From positions 1 through 22,741 of the forward strand of contig JACVTC010000500.1 in the NCBI GenBank assembly GCA_016946835.1: DNA of 22,741 nt, written 5' to 3'. Positions 12,901-21,972 of this stretch are shown here, in pieces. The notes beneath the pieces were generated by a model. It searched no databases and was not told where the DNA came from. It worked only from the letters and a program-made list of their open reading frames with translations. This stretch comes from Neocallimastix lanati (nom. inval.) (taxonomy: Eukaryota > Neocallimastigomycota > Neocallimastigomycetes > Neocallimastigales > Neocallimastigaceae). Positions within the stretch are counted from its first letter, which is position 1; the number at the start of each line of letters is the position of its first letter. Both the position numbers and the translations under genes were made by a program.

Positions 12901-13713
12901 GGCTATTACAAGACATACCAACGTTTGAAAAAGAGCTACTATTGGAACAATATGGTTAATGACATTAAGCGAATTATAGGTAAATGTGAAAAATGTCAAT
13001 TAAATAAATCTCAACCATACCCTGAACCAACGGAAGATAAACCAACTGAAGTGGAAGGACCATTTACACACTTAGGATTGGACATTATAGGACCTCTAAG
13101 TAAAACCAGAAATAATAATCAATATATAATCGTTGTGGTTGATTATTTTACTAAATGGGTTGAGGCAGAGCCCACTGAAAATGTTACTTCTCAGGATGTG
13201 ATAAAATTTTTAATTAATGTATTTGCTCGACACGGTGTACCTCAAATTATCACTACTGATAATGGAACACAATTTACATCAGATATGACAAAAATCTTCC
13301 TTGATTTATATGATGTATATGTTAAATTTATCACTCCATATCATCCTGAAAGCAATGGTTTAGTTGAGAATCGTAATAAAGAAATTGGAAAATTATTACG
13401 ATTACTAGGACAACAACACAAAGAATGGGATGAAATTTTACCATCTGCACTTTGGGCTTTAAGAACTACTAAAAACTCAATCACCAACCATTCAAGTTTT
13501 GAATTAGTTTATGGAAGGGAGGACCAACAACCTTTTGACATTGCTGCCAGACCAACTAAGGGTATAAATAAGTCTTCTGACGAAATTCTACTGGAAAAAT
13601 TTGTATCACACTACCAATGGGTAATGGAGGCCGCATCTAATATCAAAAATGCTTCGAAATATTGGGCTACTAGGAGAGAAGAAAAGACCAGTATGAATCA
13701 AGCTAAAGAATAA
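9907..13713 (+). CDS. pol: Pol of element 2 (protease, RT, RNase H, integrase), reached by -1 frameshift
   Basis: The pol frame has no ATG at its head and is open from 9895, so it is read from the frameshift at 9907. An acidic transframe segment (9988-10083) comes first. Counting residues from codon 10084: retropepsin active site D248-S249-C250 (usually DSG or DTG), RT about 470-670 with FIDD at 599-602, RNase H D748, E791, D818, D861, integrase zinc finger H934, H938, C968, C971 and catalytic D1000, D1059, E1095 (35 residues between the last two). The frame stops at TAA 13711-13713, inside the integrase C-terminal domain; the missing GPY/F part continues in another frame (13713-13901). All catalytic residues except the protease glycine are standard. 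Confidence 0.92.
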   Translation, partial: PLKGSRSTPIVKKIASVCHRPKTVDLKEDDDYEEIADFQEGTTTDYYEDFDDESDGSKELDYLVNVIKRKANPKDEETSDQRGKRVHRSLRDDPKPIVTPGLRKQKENQLRGTSRPVKKPTTQLHPSIMAQPRIEKEKRIEKELRDKERASTSTSVENNKNSIVNIINEETSQEGNNSKQTLNKLIQEKSSEKSTEIMPTRIPKRIQMQTDCDSYDVIKDLNSSNCNITFGQLLDVAPKIRSQVSQGLKLEKNNTKISGAVDNMCATTIITNNIDHTYKSKHHEPQEDDIAMVDVIVDGVRGKALIDSCSNLSIITKQFLDKLPYQYEPIGVSAGRIRLATMNDDYSEDVLIKVPVKINELELLVTCRIIDKEDPFYDILINLKTQIDNQLFIHPIRYSLCRFNDQGLIEEIAPINNEYDDEEKLLCVIKALNHQEAKQQLKTIEGLPPIKYIYDTVFQSTINSNYREAITKLLEEYIDIIATSSEELTPSDLSPHKIILKEGVKPIKQKFYRLSKLKTDILKEELTKLIYKRLIEPSCSEWSSPVVLVPKKNGKWRLCIDYRKVNEATKKDSYSLPNIEEIFDSLDGAKIFSTLDLYSGYHQILMDDDSVEITTFTTKFGNYQFKVMPFGLTGAPATFQREMNRILFPLIGKCVYNFIDDILIYSRTEEEHLEHLKQVLEIFKEHKLKINIEKCSFMQTEVEVLGHKVSSEGLSPLENKVEAIKEWKAPSNIHELRSFLGAIGYNRNFIKDFAKVTAPLCTLLRKGIKFEWKKEQEESFKILKERLINAPILRFPRFDREFIIRTDASYDGIGGVLLQKDDETGKEHPVHYISKSLSKSEKNYGITDLEGAALIYCINKLKSYIMGNPKQTIVYTDHRPLIGLLKSKEPQNSRHTRWCLTISMLGIDLRYETGKNNVVADALSRMKNEKEKVVLTTQIIKEQDENLLSRTIKEFIEEKFTTIDGVDYFVDGNNYRKLVTDTKEKLQLIFQAHSIGHEGYYKTYQRLKKSYYWNNMVNDIKRIIGKCEKCQLNKSQPYPEPTEDKPTEVEGPFTHLGLDIIGPLSKTRNNNQYIIVVVDYFTKWVEAEPTENVTSQDVIKFLINVFARHGVPQIITTDNGTQFTSDMTKIFLDLYDVYVKFITPYHPESNGLVENRNKEIGKLLRLLGQQHKEWDEILPSALWALRTTKNSITNHSSFELVYGREDQQPFDIAARPTKGINKSSDEILLEKFVSHYQWVMEAASNIKNASKYWATRREEKTSMNQAKE

Positions 13714-13901
13714 AACCAGGTGATTTAGTACTAGTAAGAAACTTTAATCGAACTAAATTAGAACCTTACTTTGTTGGACCTATGAAAGTGGTAAAGAAAC
13801 AATTCAATACAGTCACTTTAGCTGATCCTGCTACTAATATACAAATGAATCGTAATGTTCATTTGAAAAATATTGTCAAGTTTAACTCAGCTTCTACCTA
13901 G
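13713..13901 (+). pseudogene. Out-of-frame integrase C-terminal tail of element 2
   Basis: Directly at the pol stop, another frame is open for 62 codons and encodes the integrase C-terminal region: KPGDLVLVRN, then VGPM of the GPY/F motif, then a conserved ending NVHLKNIVKFNSA that matches the remnant at 22438-22569. The junction GAATAAAACC is explained by loss of one A. There is no slippery heptamer here, so this looks like mutation or a homopolymer assembly error and not recoding. Confidence 0.85.
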
Positions 13902-13924
13902 CTTGAGTCTTAGCGGGGGCATCT
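13902..13924 (+). other. Polypurine tract region of element 2
   Basis: A G-rich stretch ending CGGGGGCATCT lies between the integrase stop and the 3' LTR. Element 3 has the matching CGGGGCATCT before its own LTR, which supports this as the conserved plus-strand priming region of the lineage. Confidence 0.6.
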
Positions 13925-14708
13925 TAATACAGAATGAACAAATAATACTAATTGTGCTAGAATAATATAAATTATTCTAACCTTATAGATTATTCTATTC
14001 TATATAATTGGAACTTTCCAATATTCTTCAAATATTACTAAATAGAAATCTTAAGTTAATAAATCACTAATTAACTTATAATTCCTTTTTGAATTATCGA
14101 TCCGATTCCATTATAATGTATTAAAAATCTTTAGCCAAGAATATTGTCCTTGCCCACTTAATATATTAATATTATATTTCTTTGTATTATGTTATATTGA
14201 AAATAATCAAATCTATTTAATTAGTTATTAAAATTTTCGTTATCAATTTAAATTTATTTTTAATTACTAAATTTAACTAAACCACAATAAAATATTCTGT
14301 ATAATCTCTTTATTTTATTTTATATATATTAGTATTAAACTATTATTAAATAATTAATAATTCAATAATATATAACTACTATTTATAACAATAATATTAT
14401 TAACTAAAATAATAATTCAATTTCAATTTAAATGTTTTATTTATAAAAATAATTAGTAATTAGTTTATTAAAAAAATAGTTAGGCTTTACAAATTTTAAT
14501 TTGATAAAAAAATATAAATACATGTAATTTTAGTGAAATAAAATATAATCAATAACTTTCTTTTATTAAATAAATAATTATATTATTATTTTTCTTTTAT
14601 AAATTTAAATAAATAAATATTGATTTAAAACAAATTATTTTTTTTTATTGTAATTTTATTATTTGTGTTAATTATTATTATATTCCTAAAATTATATGAA
14701 CCATACCA
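13925..14708 (+). repeat. Element 2 3' LTR
   Basis: 784 bp, matching 7700-8486 with about two substitutions and several 1-bp homopolymer differences. It begins TAATACAG straight after the GGGGGCATCT tract and ends ACCATACCA. Confidence 0.93.
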
Positions 14709-15341
14709 CTGAAGATTTCGTTACAATTTTATTAACTATTTAATTTTATATTTTTAATATAAGGATAAATTATATGATCGAAATATCTTTTATTATTTTA
14801 TTCTTTTATTTTCGATCATTAGATTGGAAAATCGTTAATTAAGATTTTTTCCAATTACTTTTTAGAAGTAATCGGTTTTACTTAATTAATGCGATGATCG
14901 ATATGGATAGAATATCGATCGAAAACTTATCTAGGTTTTTCTATCTAATCTTTTCCTAGATAAGAGATTTGTTAAGATTAGAAAACCCTTTCTTATTTAA
15001 CCTTATTTTCATAAAAAAATATAAATAAGGCTCTTGAGTTCTCTTTGAGAAATCAAGAGTTATTATTATAAAAAACATAGTTATAATAGTAACATTTTTA
15101 TATTTTTAACTTTAATAAATTAATAAAAATATTTTATTCAAAAACATATTTTTAAAATCAATTTATACAAACAATTCTTTTCTTACTTTTTGTGTTATTA
15201 TTATAATTAATTTTATAATAAACTCTACTCTAAAGGTAAAAAAAAAATTTATTTTATTTTATTTTCTCAACTTAATGAATTAGTCGTTAAGTTGTAGTTA
15301 ATAATTCTATTTTGAGTTAGTTCTTAATAGAATTATTACAC
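14709..15341. repeat. Non-coding segment with a string of consecutive hairpins
   Basis: No ORF. It holds at least eleven near-consecutive inverted repeats between 14774 and 15338, including ATGATCGAAA (14774-14783 with 14810-14819), GATCGATAT (14896-14904 with 14912-14920), CTTATCTAGG (14926-14935 with 14955-14964) and a 13-bp arm pair (15299-15311 with 15326-15338). A TATAAATA box at 15020-15027 is followed at once by a two-part stem-loop. TG at 14710 and CA at 15339-15340 would allow a solo LTR of 631 bp, but no target duplication supports it. Confidence 0.45.
15020..15059 (+). promoter_or_regulatory. TATA box followed by a strong stem-loop
   Basis: TATAAATA (15020-15027) is followed 3 nt later by a nested hairpin: CTCTTGA with TCAAGAG (15031-15037, 15053-15059), then one mismatch, then TTCTC with GAGAA around a 3-nt loop. 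A transcript starting about 30 nt past the TATA would begin within this stem. The arrangement recalls 5'-end hairpins in LTR transcripts; the function is not known. Confidence 0.4.
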
Positions 15342-16700
15342 TGATAAGAATGTACTAAATAATGCATTCTTAATTAAATCTACGATTTATTTCTATGTTG
15401 AAATTACAACTGAATTAAATTTCAATTTCAATTAATTTCAATTAAAATTATTAAAAACAAAATAATTAATAAAAACTTATAATTCATTAATTATTCTTTA
15501 AATTTTATTTATTTTATAATATTATAAGTTATTTGATCATCTTAGGACCAGCTTAGGCCTACTGATTCTAATGATATCATATTAAACTTAAATATTATTA
15601 ATAAATAAAATATTTATTAACATGAATCATTTGGTCATGTCATCCTTGATTCATAAATTAATGTTTATGTATTAATTTATGTTATAATTATTAATTATTA
15701 ATTACTATATTAAATATTTAAATTTAATATTATATTATATATATTAGCTAATATATTAGATTAAAAAATATAATTTATTTATATTAAACATATTCTTATA
15801 CTAAATATTATTATTATCAACTTTATATTATTATTATCAATATTCTCAAACCTACAAAGTATAAAAAGAAAATTCAAATTTATCTTTTTGTTCTTTGTAA
15901 GGTTATAGTTAACCTATTATAATATAACTATATATTTTTATTAATAAATAAAAATTTTTATCATATCAAACCAATTATTAGTTTTAATTAAGTGTTAAAT
16001 TAACAAATTTAACTTTATAACTCTTTTATTTTAGTAATTTACTTATATCTATATAGTTATATTATATAGATATATCAACCTGATTCCTTGTTAAATTCAA
16101 TCTGTTTACTTTTTAACATTCTAATACATTATGTGTACATTATTATTTTTGTACTTTAATAAATTTTTAAATCCAAAGATCAAAAATTAAATCAAAAATT
16201 ATATTAAACTTTATATTTTTATATTAAATCTTATATTAATAGTAATATTTTTATATATTTAAAACTTATATTAGCAATATTAATAATAAATCTTACTTTT
16301 TTTTTATATTAATAATGAAAATTTATATTAATAATATTTTTATATATTGATAATTAAAAATTTATATATTATATTTTAACTTTTATTATAAAATTTTATA
16401 TCGAAATGTTTTATTTTATATTGAAAAATATTTTATTTTATTAAAAACCTTTATATTAGAATAGTATTTTTATTTTTATTTGAATATTTTAACAGATTGT
16501 AATAAAAATTATAGCCAATTAAATAAATTCTTATTAGTAATATTTTAGATATTTTTTAAAAAAAAAAAAAAAAAAAAAATGTTTTATTAATATTATAAAT
16601 GTATTTTATTTATATTGTTATAATTAAATTTTATATAATTAATTATAAAAATCAATTTAAATTTAATAGTTTTTATAAAAAAAATAAATAAAATGTAATT
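15342..16700 (+). repeat. Element 3 5' LTR, interrupted; 3' end approximate
   Basis: Bases 15342-15395 and 16124 onward align to 22588-22741, which has no interruption. The first part begins TGATAAG, homologous to the TAATACAG start of element 2. The end cannot be fixed because the second copy runs off the window. A 22-nt A run lies at 16558-16579. A TATAAATAG box at 16736-16744, only about 30 bp before the conserved block, leaves open whether the LTR extends further than given. Confidence 0.6.
15396..16118. mobile_element. Solo LTR inserted in the element 3 LTR, TSD TTCTA
   Basis: 723 bp beginning TGTTGAAA and ending TTTTTAACA, with near-matching inverted ends. It is flanked by the 5-bp duplication TTCTA (15391-15395 and 16119-16123). 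The homologous LTR at 22588 shows the empty site with a single TTCTA. There is no ORF. It contains many short perfect palindromes, for example 18 bp at 15739-15756, an 11-bp stem at 15652-15662 with 15671-15681, and a 12-bp stem at 16044-16055 with 16063-16074. TGTT...AACA ends are common in Copia LTRs. Confidence 0.85.
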
Positions 16701-16769
16701 TAGTGGCAAGAACAACTTTTATGCCTTGAAAAAAGTATAAATAGTTGTAAATTTTGCTACCAATTAGAT

Positions 16770-16925
16770 TATCGGATTAAGTTTATACTACATAGTAATT
16801 GGGCTAGTGGGCTCTGAACTGCTATATTTTATATTGAATATAGTAATCGTGGCACACGCGTGGCATGACACCATTAGGTAAGCTGCACGTCAGACAGTGT
16901 GTACTATCAGATTGTACGACAATAA
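16770..16925 (+). ncRNA. Conserved structured leader block, element 3 copy
   Basis: Aligns with 8690-8850 with few substitutions and one short indel. The hairpin here is CTATATT/AATATAG (16822-16828 with 16837-16843): one base pair has changed on both arms relative to element 2, while the loop is identical. The CACGCGTG palindrome (16855-16862) and the AG|GTAAG donor match (GT at 16878-16879) are unchanged, although bases just before the donor differ. Confidence 0.6.
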
Positions 16926-17090
16926 AGATTATTTTTTTGTATTTAATAATTATAATTAATTAATAATTTTATTAGCTATAATAATACAATATTTATCTTT
17001 TAAAAAGAAAAATTTTTTGAAAGGTGAAAATAATAAATAAAACTTTGCTTCTAAATTTATTACTACAAATATACTAAATTACAAAATTCA

Positions 17091-17441
17091 AGTGGTCGAT
17101 AAAGATTTCGAGCTTGAAAAATATTCTATTAAGTTGTCGATAAAGATTTCGAACTTAAAATTATTCTATTAAGTTGTCGATAAAGATTTCGAACTTAAAA
17201 TTATTCCATTGAGTTGTCGATAAAGATTTCGAACTTAAAAATTATTCTATTAAGTTGTCGATAAAGATTTCGAACTTAAAATTATTCCATTGAGTTGTCG
17301 ATAAAGATTTCGAACTTAAAAATTATTCTATTAAGTTGTCGATAAAGATTTCGAACTTAAAAATTATTCTTAATAAAGTAGTCGAAAAGAACCTCGTGCT
17401 TTATAATTTCTACTAAGTTGTCGATAAGGATTTCGAGCTTA
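17091..17441 (+). repeat. About nine 41-bp tandem repeats in the element 3 leader
   Basis: Units of about 41 bp built on GTCGATAAAGATTTCGA followed by an A/T-rich spacer. Two spacer versions (ATTCTATTAAG and ATTCCATTGAG) partly alternate, suggesting growth by two-unit steps. The last two units are diverged. A perfect hairpin follows (ATGTGATT/AATCACAT, 17457-17477). Element 1 has a tandem array of the same unit length but different sequence in the same leader position. Confidence 0.88.
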
Positions 17442-17477
17442 TATCTACTTGTAAAGATGTGATTATCCCAATCACAT

Positions 17478-17624
17478 TTTAAATTAAAAATTTTTCTTGT
17501 GTAATTCAAAAATGTAAATTATTCTTTGATTTATAAAATAATAAACAAAGTAAATAAATCATATGAACTAAATTTTTGAATTATATTCTTTAAGCCACAA
17601 GATAAATTTTTAATGTAATAATTT
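17478..17624. other. AT-rich DNA before the MULE, no gene
   Basis: Non-coding. A minus-strand open frame across 17531-17782 crosses the MULE boundary and is low-complexity Tyr/Ile/Phe, so I do not call it a gene. It ends with TAATAATTT (17616-17624), the left target duplication of the MULE. Confidence 0.5.
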
Positions 17625-17673
17625 GGGGGTGTCATTTCGAAAATTTTATTACATAAATTTGTATTTTGTTGTA
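17625..17673 (+). repeat. Left terminal inverted repeat of the MULE
   Basis: 49 bp starting GGGGGTGTCATTTCG and ending TTTTGTTGTA. It differs from the right end by 1-nt indels and the third-to-fifth bases. Confidence 0.88.
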
Positions 17674-17773
17674 GTACATTTCGGAAAACATGGCGTATTA
17701 TAATGTAATAAATAAATAAATGAATAAATAAATTATAAATGAATAAATAAATTTCTAAATAATAATAAAAATA

Positions 17774-18913
17774 AAAAGACAAACGTTTATTATGACTAAA
17801 AAAATTTTTTTTAGAAAATTAAATAAAAATATATATATATATTTATAATTACTACATATATAAAATAATTATTATATTTTTTTTATTTTATTTTAAATAT
17901 TATTAATTATTATTTATACATTAATACCTTTTTTATATTATCAACAGAAAATACAGATTGAATAAAATAAAATAAAATAAAATGAAATAAAATAAAATAA
18001 AATAAAATAAATAGTAGAAATATAAATATGAAGTACAGATTGAATAAAATAAAATAAAATAAAATAAAATAAAATAAATAGTAGAAATATAAATATGAAG
18101 TACAGATTGAATAAAATAAAATAAAATAAAATAAAATAAAATAAAATAAAATAAATAGTAGAAATATAAATATGAAGTACAGATTGAATAAAATAAAATA
18201 AAATAAAATAAAATAAAATAAAAAGTAGAATATTAAATAAGAAAGTACAGATTGAATAAAATAAAATAAAATAAAATAAAATAAAATAAAATAAAATAAA
18301 TAGTAGAAATATGAATATAAAGTACAGATTTAATAAAATAAAATAAAATAAAATAAAATAAAATAAAATAAAATAAATAATAGAATATAAATATAAAGTA
18401 CAGATTGAATAAAATAAAATAAAATAAAATAAAAGTAGAATATTAAAATAAGAAAGTACGGATTGAATAAAATAAAATAAAATAAAAAAAATAAAATAAA
18501 ATAAAATAAAAAGTAGAATATTAAATAAGAAAGTACAGATTGAATAAAATAAAATAAAATAAAATAAATAGTAGAAATATAAATATGAAGTACAGATTGA
18601 ATAAAATAAAATAAAATAAATAGTAGAATATAAATATAAGTATAGATTGAATAAAATAAAATAAAATAAATAGTAGAAACATAAATATAAGTACGGATTG
18701 AATAAAATAAATAAAATAAAATAAAATAAAATAAAATAAAATAAAATAAATAGTAGAATATAAATATAAAGTACAGATTGAATAAAATAAAATAAAATAA
18801 AATAAAATAAAATATAATAATTATTTTATATATATAAGAATCTTATATATTTTAATTTTTTTTCATTTATTTTTCTAAAAAAAAAAATTTAGTTATAATA
18901 ACGTTTGTCTTTT
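17774..18913. repeat. Inner inverted repeat enclosing the AAAAT satellite
   Basis: AAAAGACAAACGTTTATTAT at 17774 recurs inverted and slightly changed, ending in ...AACGTTTGTCTTTT at 18913; similarity extends about 45 bp inward through TTTTAGAAAA. The arms enclose the AAAAT-based tandem block. This could be a non-autonomous element inserted in the MULE or a foldback formed with the satellite. No clear target duplication is seen. Confidence 0.6.
17951..18814 (+). repeat. Higher-order tandem array of (AAAAT)n units
   Basis: About 13 units, each made of ACAGATTGAAT, a variable run of AAAAT pentamers, then TAGTAGAAATATAAATATGAAG or a close variant. Unit length varies from about 48 to 85 bp, mainly through pentamer number. 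It is non-coding, and the array lies wholly within the inner inverted repeat. Confidence 0.92.
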
Positions 18914-19235
18914 AATTATTATACTTTATTATAGTAAATAAAAAAATTTAAATGAAAAGTAAATAATTTTAATTATTTATAATTCATATTTTCATAAACG
19001 ATATATATATATATATATTAATTTAAATGATATAAGAATTAAAAATTAAAACAATAAGAGTTGAATAATTGATCCTATTAAAATAATTTATTATTTACAT
19101 AGTAATATTTATAATGTTTGATCAATATGAATCAATTATTATTATTATATAATAATAACAATTATAATTTTAATAAAATAATAAAAATCTTTTATTGAAT
19201 TTAATATTTTTAATAACATTATTAATTTTGAAAAG

Positions 19236-19374
19236 TATATTGATATTAATAAAATTTATAATAATATAATATTGATATTGATATTAATAAAATTTATAAT
19301 TATATAATATTGATATTGATATTAATAAAATTTATAATTATATAATATTGATATTAATATTAATAAAATTTTAA
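19236..19374 (+). repeat. 38-bp tandem repeat, about 3.5 copies
   Basis: Repeats of GATATTAATAAAATTTATAA followed by an AT-rich spacer, at a spacing of about 38 bp, inside the MULE. A separate imperfect duplication around TTTTTCTAGCA occurs at about 19479-19514 and 19563-19598. Confidence 0.75.
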
Positions 19375-19593
19375 CTAGTATCAAATAAATCGATTTTAGT
19401 TATAAATTACTTAATAAAAATAACTAAAAGATAATTTCTATTAAGATTATTAAATAAACACAATAGGTAAATAAATAATTTTTCTAGCATTTTTTTAAAT
19501 TAAGATTATTTAATTATTATTTAAACGATTATAAATATAAATTTAAAATAAATAAATTTTTATTTTTCTAGCAATTTTTTAAATTAAGATTAT

Positions 19594-21027
19594 TTATTTT
19601 AAATTAATATTTATATCGTTTAAATCAATTAAACATTCTTTCCATAATTTAATTAATTCATTTCTGTTGCATTCATTATAAAATAAATTTATTTCCTTAC
19701 TTTTGTAATTTTCAATTAAAATTTTAATTTCATTAGTTGCACTAAATATTTTTTGCTTTTTTTTTCTAATTTCCTTTAGTTCTCCTTTGATAATCATTAT
19801 AAGATAAGTTTTCTTCTTCTTTTAATATATATATTAATTTATAAAATAAAGGTTTATTTGGAAATATATTATTTAAGTAGCTATTATAAGATTCTGATGC
19901 ATTGTTTGTTAAACGCTCTATATTTTCATAATAATTCCAATTATTAACATTATACTTAAGTAAATAATTTTATTAAAATATTCTTAAAATTGTAGAAAAT
20001 TATTATACTTTTTTTTTTGACAAATTCTTTTTATTATAATATAAAAATCAAATATATAGTTAGGGTTTATAAACGGTAAGTTCGAAATAGCTTTATAATA
20101 AATATACATCATTATTATTCTTCACTTCATGATAACATAATATATTTTTTGTTTTGTTTTCTAATGATCTTTTATAATGCCAAACACAATATTTAATATT
20201 TATATTGGGAAAAACTTTTTTGCGACATTAGATATACCTTGTTCAAAATCACAATGAAAATTAATTGTAGTAATTAATGTATTACTCCTAAATTTATTTG
20301 GATTTTTTTTTATTTCTTTAAATAATGTTTCATATGTAGATTGTTTTTTATTTTTTAATATAGAAATGGAAGTAGTGTAAAACATATTAAATTCCCCAAC
20401 ATAAGTTCTTGTTATAAATAACTGATAACTAAATTTCGGTGCTGCATAAAATGTACCGTCCGCAAATATATTTTTATGATAATTCGAAAATAAATATGCT
20501 TGGAATGGTGATTGAAAAGATTATTAGATCAGTATTTTTAAATATCATAAAATTTTCATTTCTTTTCGTTTTATAATATTCTGATTCAATGGGAATATCA
20601 TCAAAACTTTTTATGTTTGGAGGAAATTGTTTATTTATATTTCTTATTATTTGGGATCTAATTGTACTATATTCGGGACATATAAGTCTCATTTCTTGAG
20701 AAACGGCATTAAATATATGTTTAGGTTTTATATCCATAGGAATTGAATTTTTCTTAATTTCTTCCTTAATTTTATGCTTTGCTACCGATATAGACACATC
20801 AATTTCTTTTTCGAGATGGTTATGTAAACTTTCATATTTAAAACCTCCTTTTTATCATTTAAAATAATTAAAGATTTACATTTATTTAAAGTCTTATATT
20901 CAGTGCATCTATAAATTTTTGATTTATCTTTCCTTTGAAATGAAAAATTAAATTTGTGTTTTTTTAATAATAATTTGTTCATTCCTCGATTTGTTTCACT
21001 TATTTCAATTTCTATATTGTCTTCCAT
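19594..21027 (-). pseudogene. Decayed MULE transposase with FLYWCH-like zinc finger
   Basis: From ATG at 21027 on the minus strand: a FLYWCH-like finger (YRC and NKC cysteines, then a displaced HNH at 20824-20816), a middle region, then MULE catalytic signatures: first Asp in ADGTF (codon 20460-20458), second Asp in DFE (20250-20248), a CxxH motif in YCVWH (20188-20177), and Glu in NASES (19894-19892). All DDE residues survive, but the frame changes at least five times (near 20850, 20520, 20215, 20065 and 19770) and the C-terminus ends at 19594. Most breaks lie in A/T runs, so some could be assembly errors. As it stands it cannot make a full transposase, so this copy would need protein from another element. 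Confidence 0.82.
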
Positions 21028-21082
21028 TAATAATTAAAATTTTTCAACAAAATATTTTAATAAATATACTTTTAAATGCTTT

Positions 21083-21120
<38 letters not shown>

Positions 21121-21881
21121 TTAAAATAATAAACCTTTTTTTAATTAATTATATAATTATTTAAATAATTATTTAATTATTAATTATTTATTATTTCTTT
21201 ATTTACTATTTTATTTATTTATTTTTATTTTTATTTTTTATTTTATTTTATTTTTTTTTATTTTTTAATGCTTAAAAAATAAATTTTTATTTATTTTTAT
21301 TTTATTTTTTAATGTTTAAAAAAGAAGTTTTCTTATTTCTTATTTTTTTTTTTTTTTTTTTTTTTTTTAAGCATTAAAAAATAAAATGTTAATTTATTTT
21401 TATTTTATTTTTCAATGTTTAAAAAAAAGTTTTCTTATTTCTTATTTTTTTTTTTTTTTTTTTTTTTTTAAGCATTAAAAAATAAAATGTTAATTTATTT
21501 TAAAAATAAAATGTTAATTTATTTTAATTTTATTTTTCAATGTTAAATAGAAATACCTAACCTAATTATTATTTATTGAAGTGTTGTATTTCGCCAAAAG
21601 TTGAATTTCGTCCAGTTGAATTTCGCCAAATTCTTGGTGGCTTATAAATTTTCGTCATAAAATATCACCACATTTATTATTCACGCCATATTGTGAATAT
21701 GGCTTTTTAAAAAATGTAGAAAAAAGCCACAAATTTATGATACAATTAGATATACGCCCCACGTAAGATTACGTGTTTGAAAATTTTTGAGAATTGTAAT
21801 TTTATTTATTTAATTAATTAATTATTATTCATTAAATTTTTAATAAAATTAAGTGGCTTAAAATTAAAATTATTTAAGCCA
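21028..21881. repeat. MULE subterminal AT-rich tandem repeats
   Basis: T runs and TTTTATTTT simple repeats (about 21090-21300), then two copies of a roughly 105-110-bp unit (about 21300-21540), each with AATGTTTAAAAAA, a long T run and AAGCATTAAAAAATAAAATG. After this come ATTTCGCC-type motifs and a short less AT-rich stretch to 21780. No ORF. Confidence 0.65.
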
Positions 21882-21933
21882 TACAACAAAATACAAATTT
21901 ATGTAATAAAAATTTTCGAAATGCACACTCCCC
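21882..21933 (-). repeat. Right terminal inverted repeat of the MULE
   Basis: 52 bp; the reverse complement starts GGGGAGTGTGCATTTCG. Just inside lies a hairpin TGGCTTAAA/TTTAAGCCA (about 21854-21881), and further in are repeated ATTTCGCC/ATTTCGTCC motifs (about 21589-21630). Confidence 0.88.
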
Positions 21934-21972
21934 TAATAATTTTTATAAAATTTAATTCTGAGAAAATATTGT

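Larger units (their letters stand above)
7700..14708 (+). mobile_element. Element 2: Ty3-type retrotransposon with -1 frameshift Gag/Pol
   Basis: Full-length plus-strand element of 7.0 kb: 5' LTR 7700-8486, tRNA-type PBS about 8495, structured leader, gag 8996-9913, pol in the -1 frame from 9907, PPT, 3' LTR 13925-14708. The LTRs differ by about two substitutions plus homopolymer indels by eye, so the insertion is young. No matching flanks are seen (ATTTA left, CTGAA right). An apparent single-base deletion at about 13710 cuts off the last 62 codons of integrase, so this copy is probably no longer autonomous. It carries no chromodomain. Confidence 0.93.
17625..21933 (-). mobile_element. Complete Mutator-like element (MULE) with TIRs and 9-bp TSD
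   Basis: 4309 bp. The left end (17625-17673) and the reverse complement of the right end (21882-21933) match over about 50 bp with only small indels; both begin GGGG and share CATTTCGAAAATTTT. TAATAATTT stands immediately outside both ends (17616-17624 and 21934-21942), a perfect 9-bp duplication as expected for MULEs. Inside are a minus-strand transposase pseudogene (19594-21027) and a large satellite block. With the MULE removed, the flanks join into continuous AT-rich element 3 DNA. Confidence 0.9.

Noticed and set aside
13705-13720. A second programmed frameshift at the end of pol
   Set aside because: There is no X XXY YYZ heptamer in the pol frame and no clear downstream structure; a one-base loss in an A run is simpler.
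14709-15341. Definite solo LTR
   Set aside because: TG/CA ends can be chosen but flanks do not match and no second copy is present, so I left it as a hairpin-rich segment.
17531-17782. Minus-strand ORF of 83 codons
   Set aside because: Low-complexity Tyr/Ile/Phe sequence that crosses the MULE end and TSD, so it cannot be an old gene.
17951-18814. Centromeric or telomeric satellite
   Set aside because: The array is confined within a MULE and its inner inverted repeat, and is short; nothing points to a chromosomal role.
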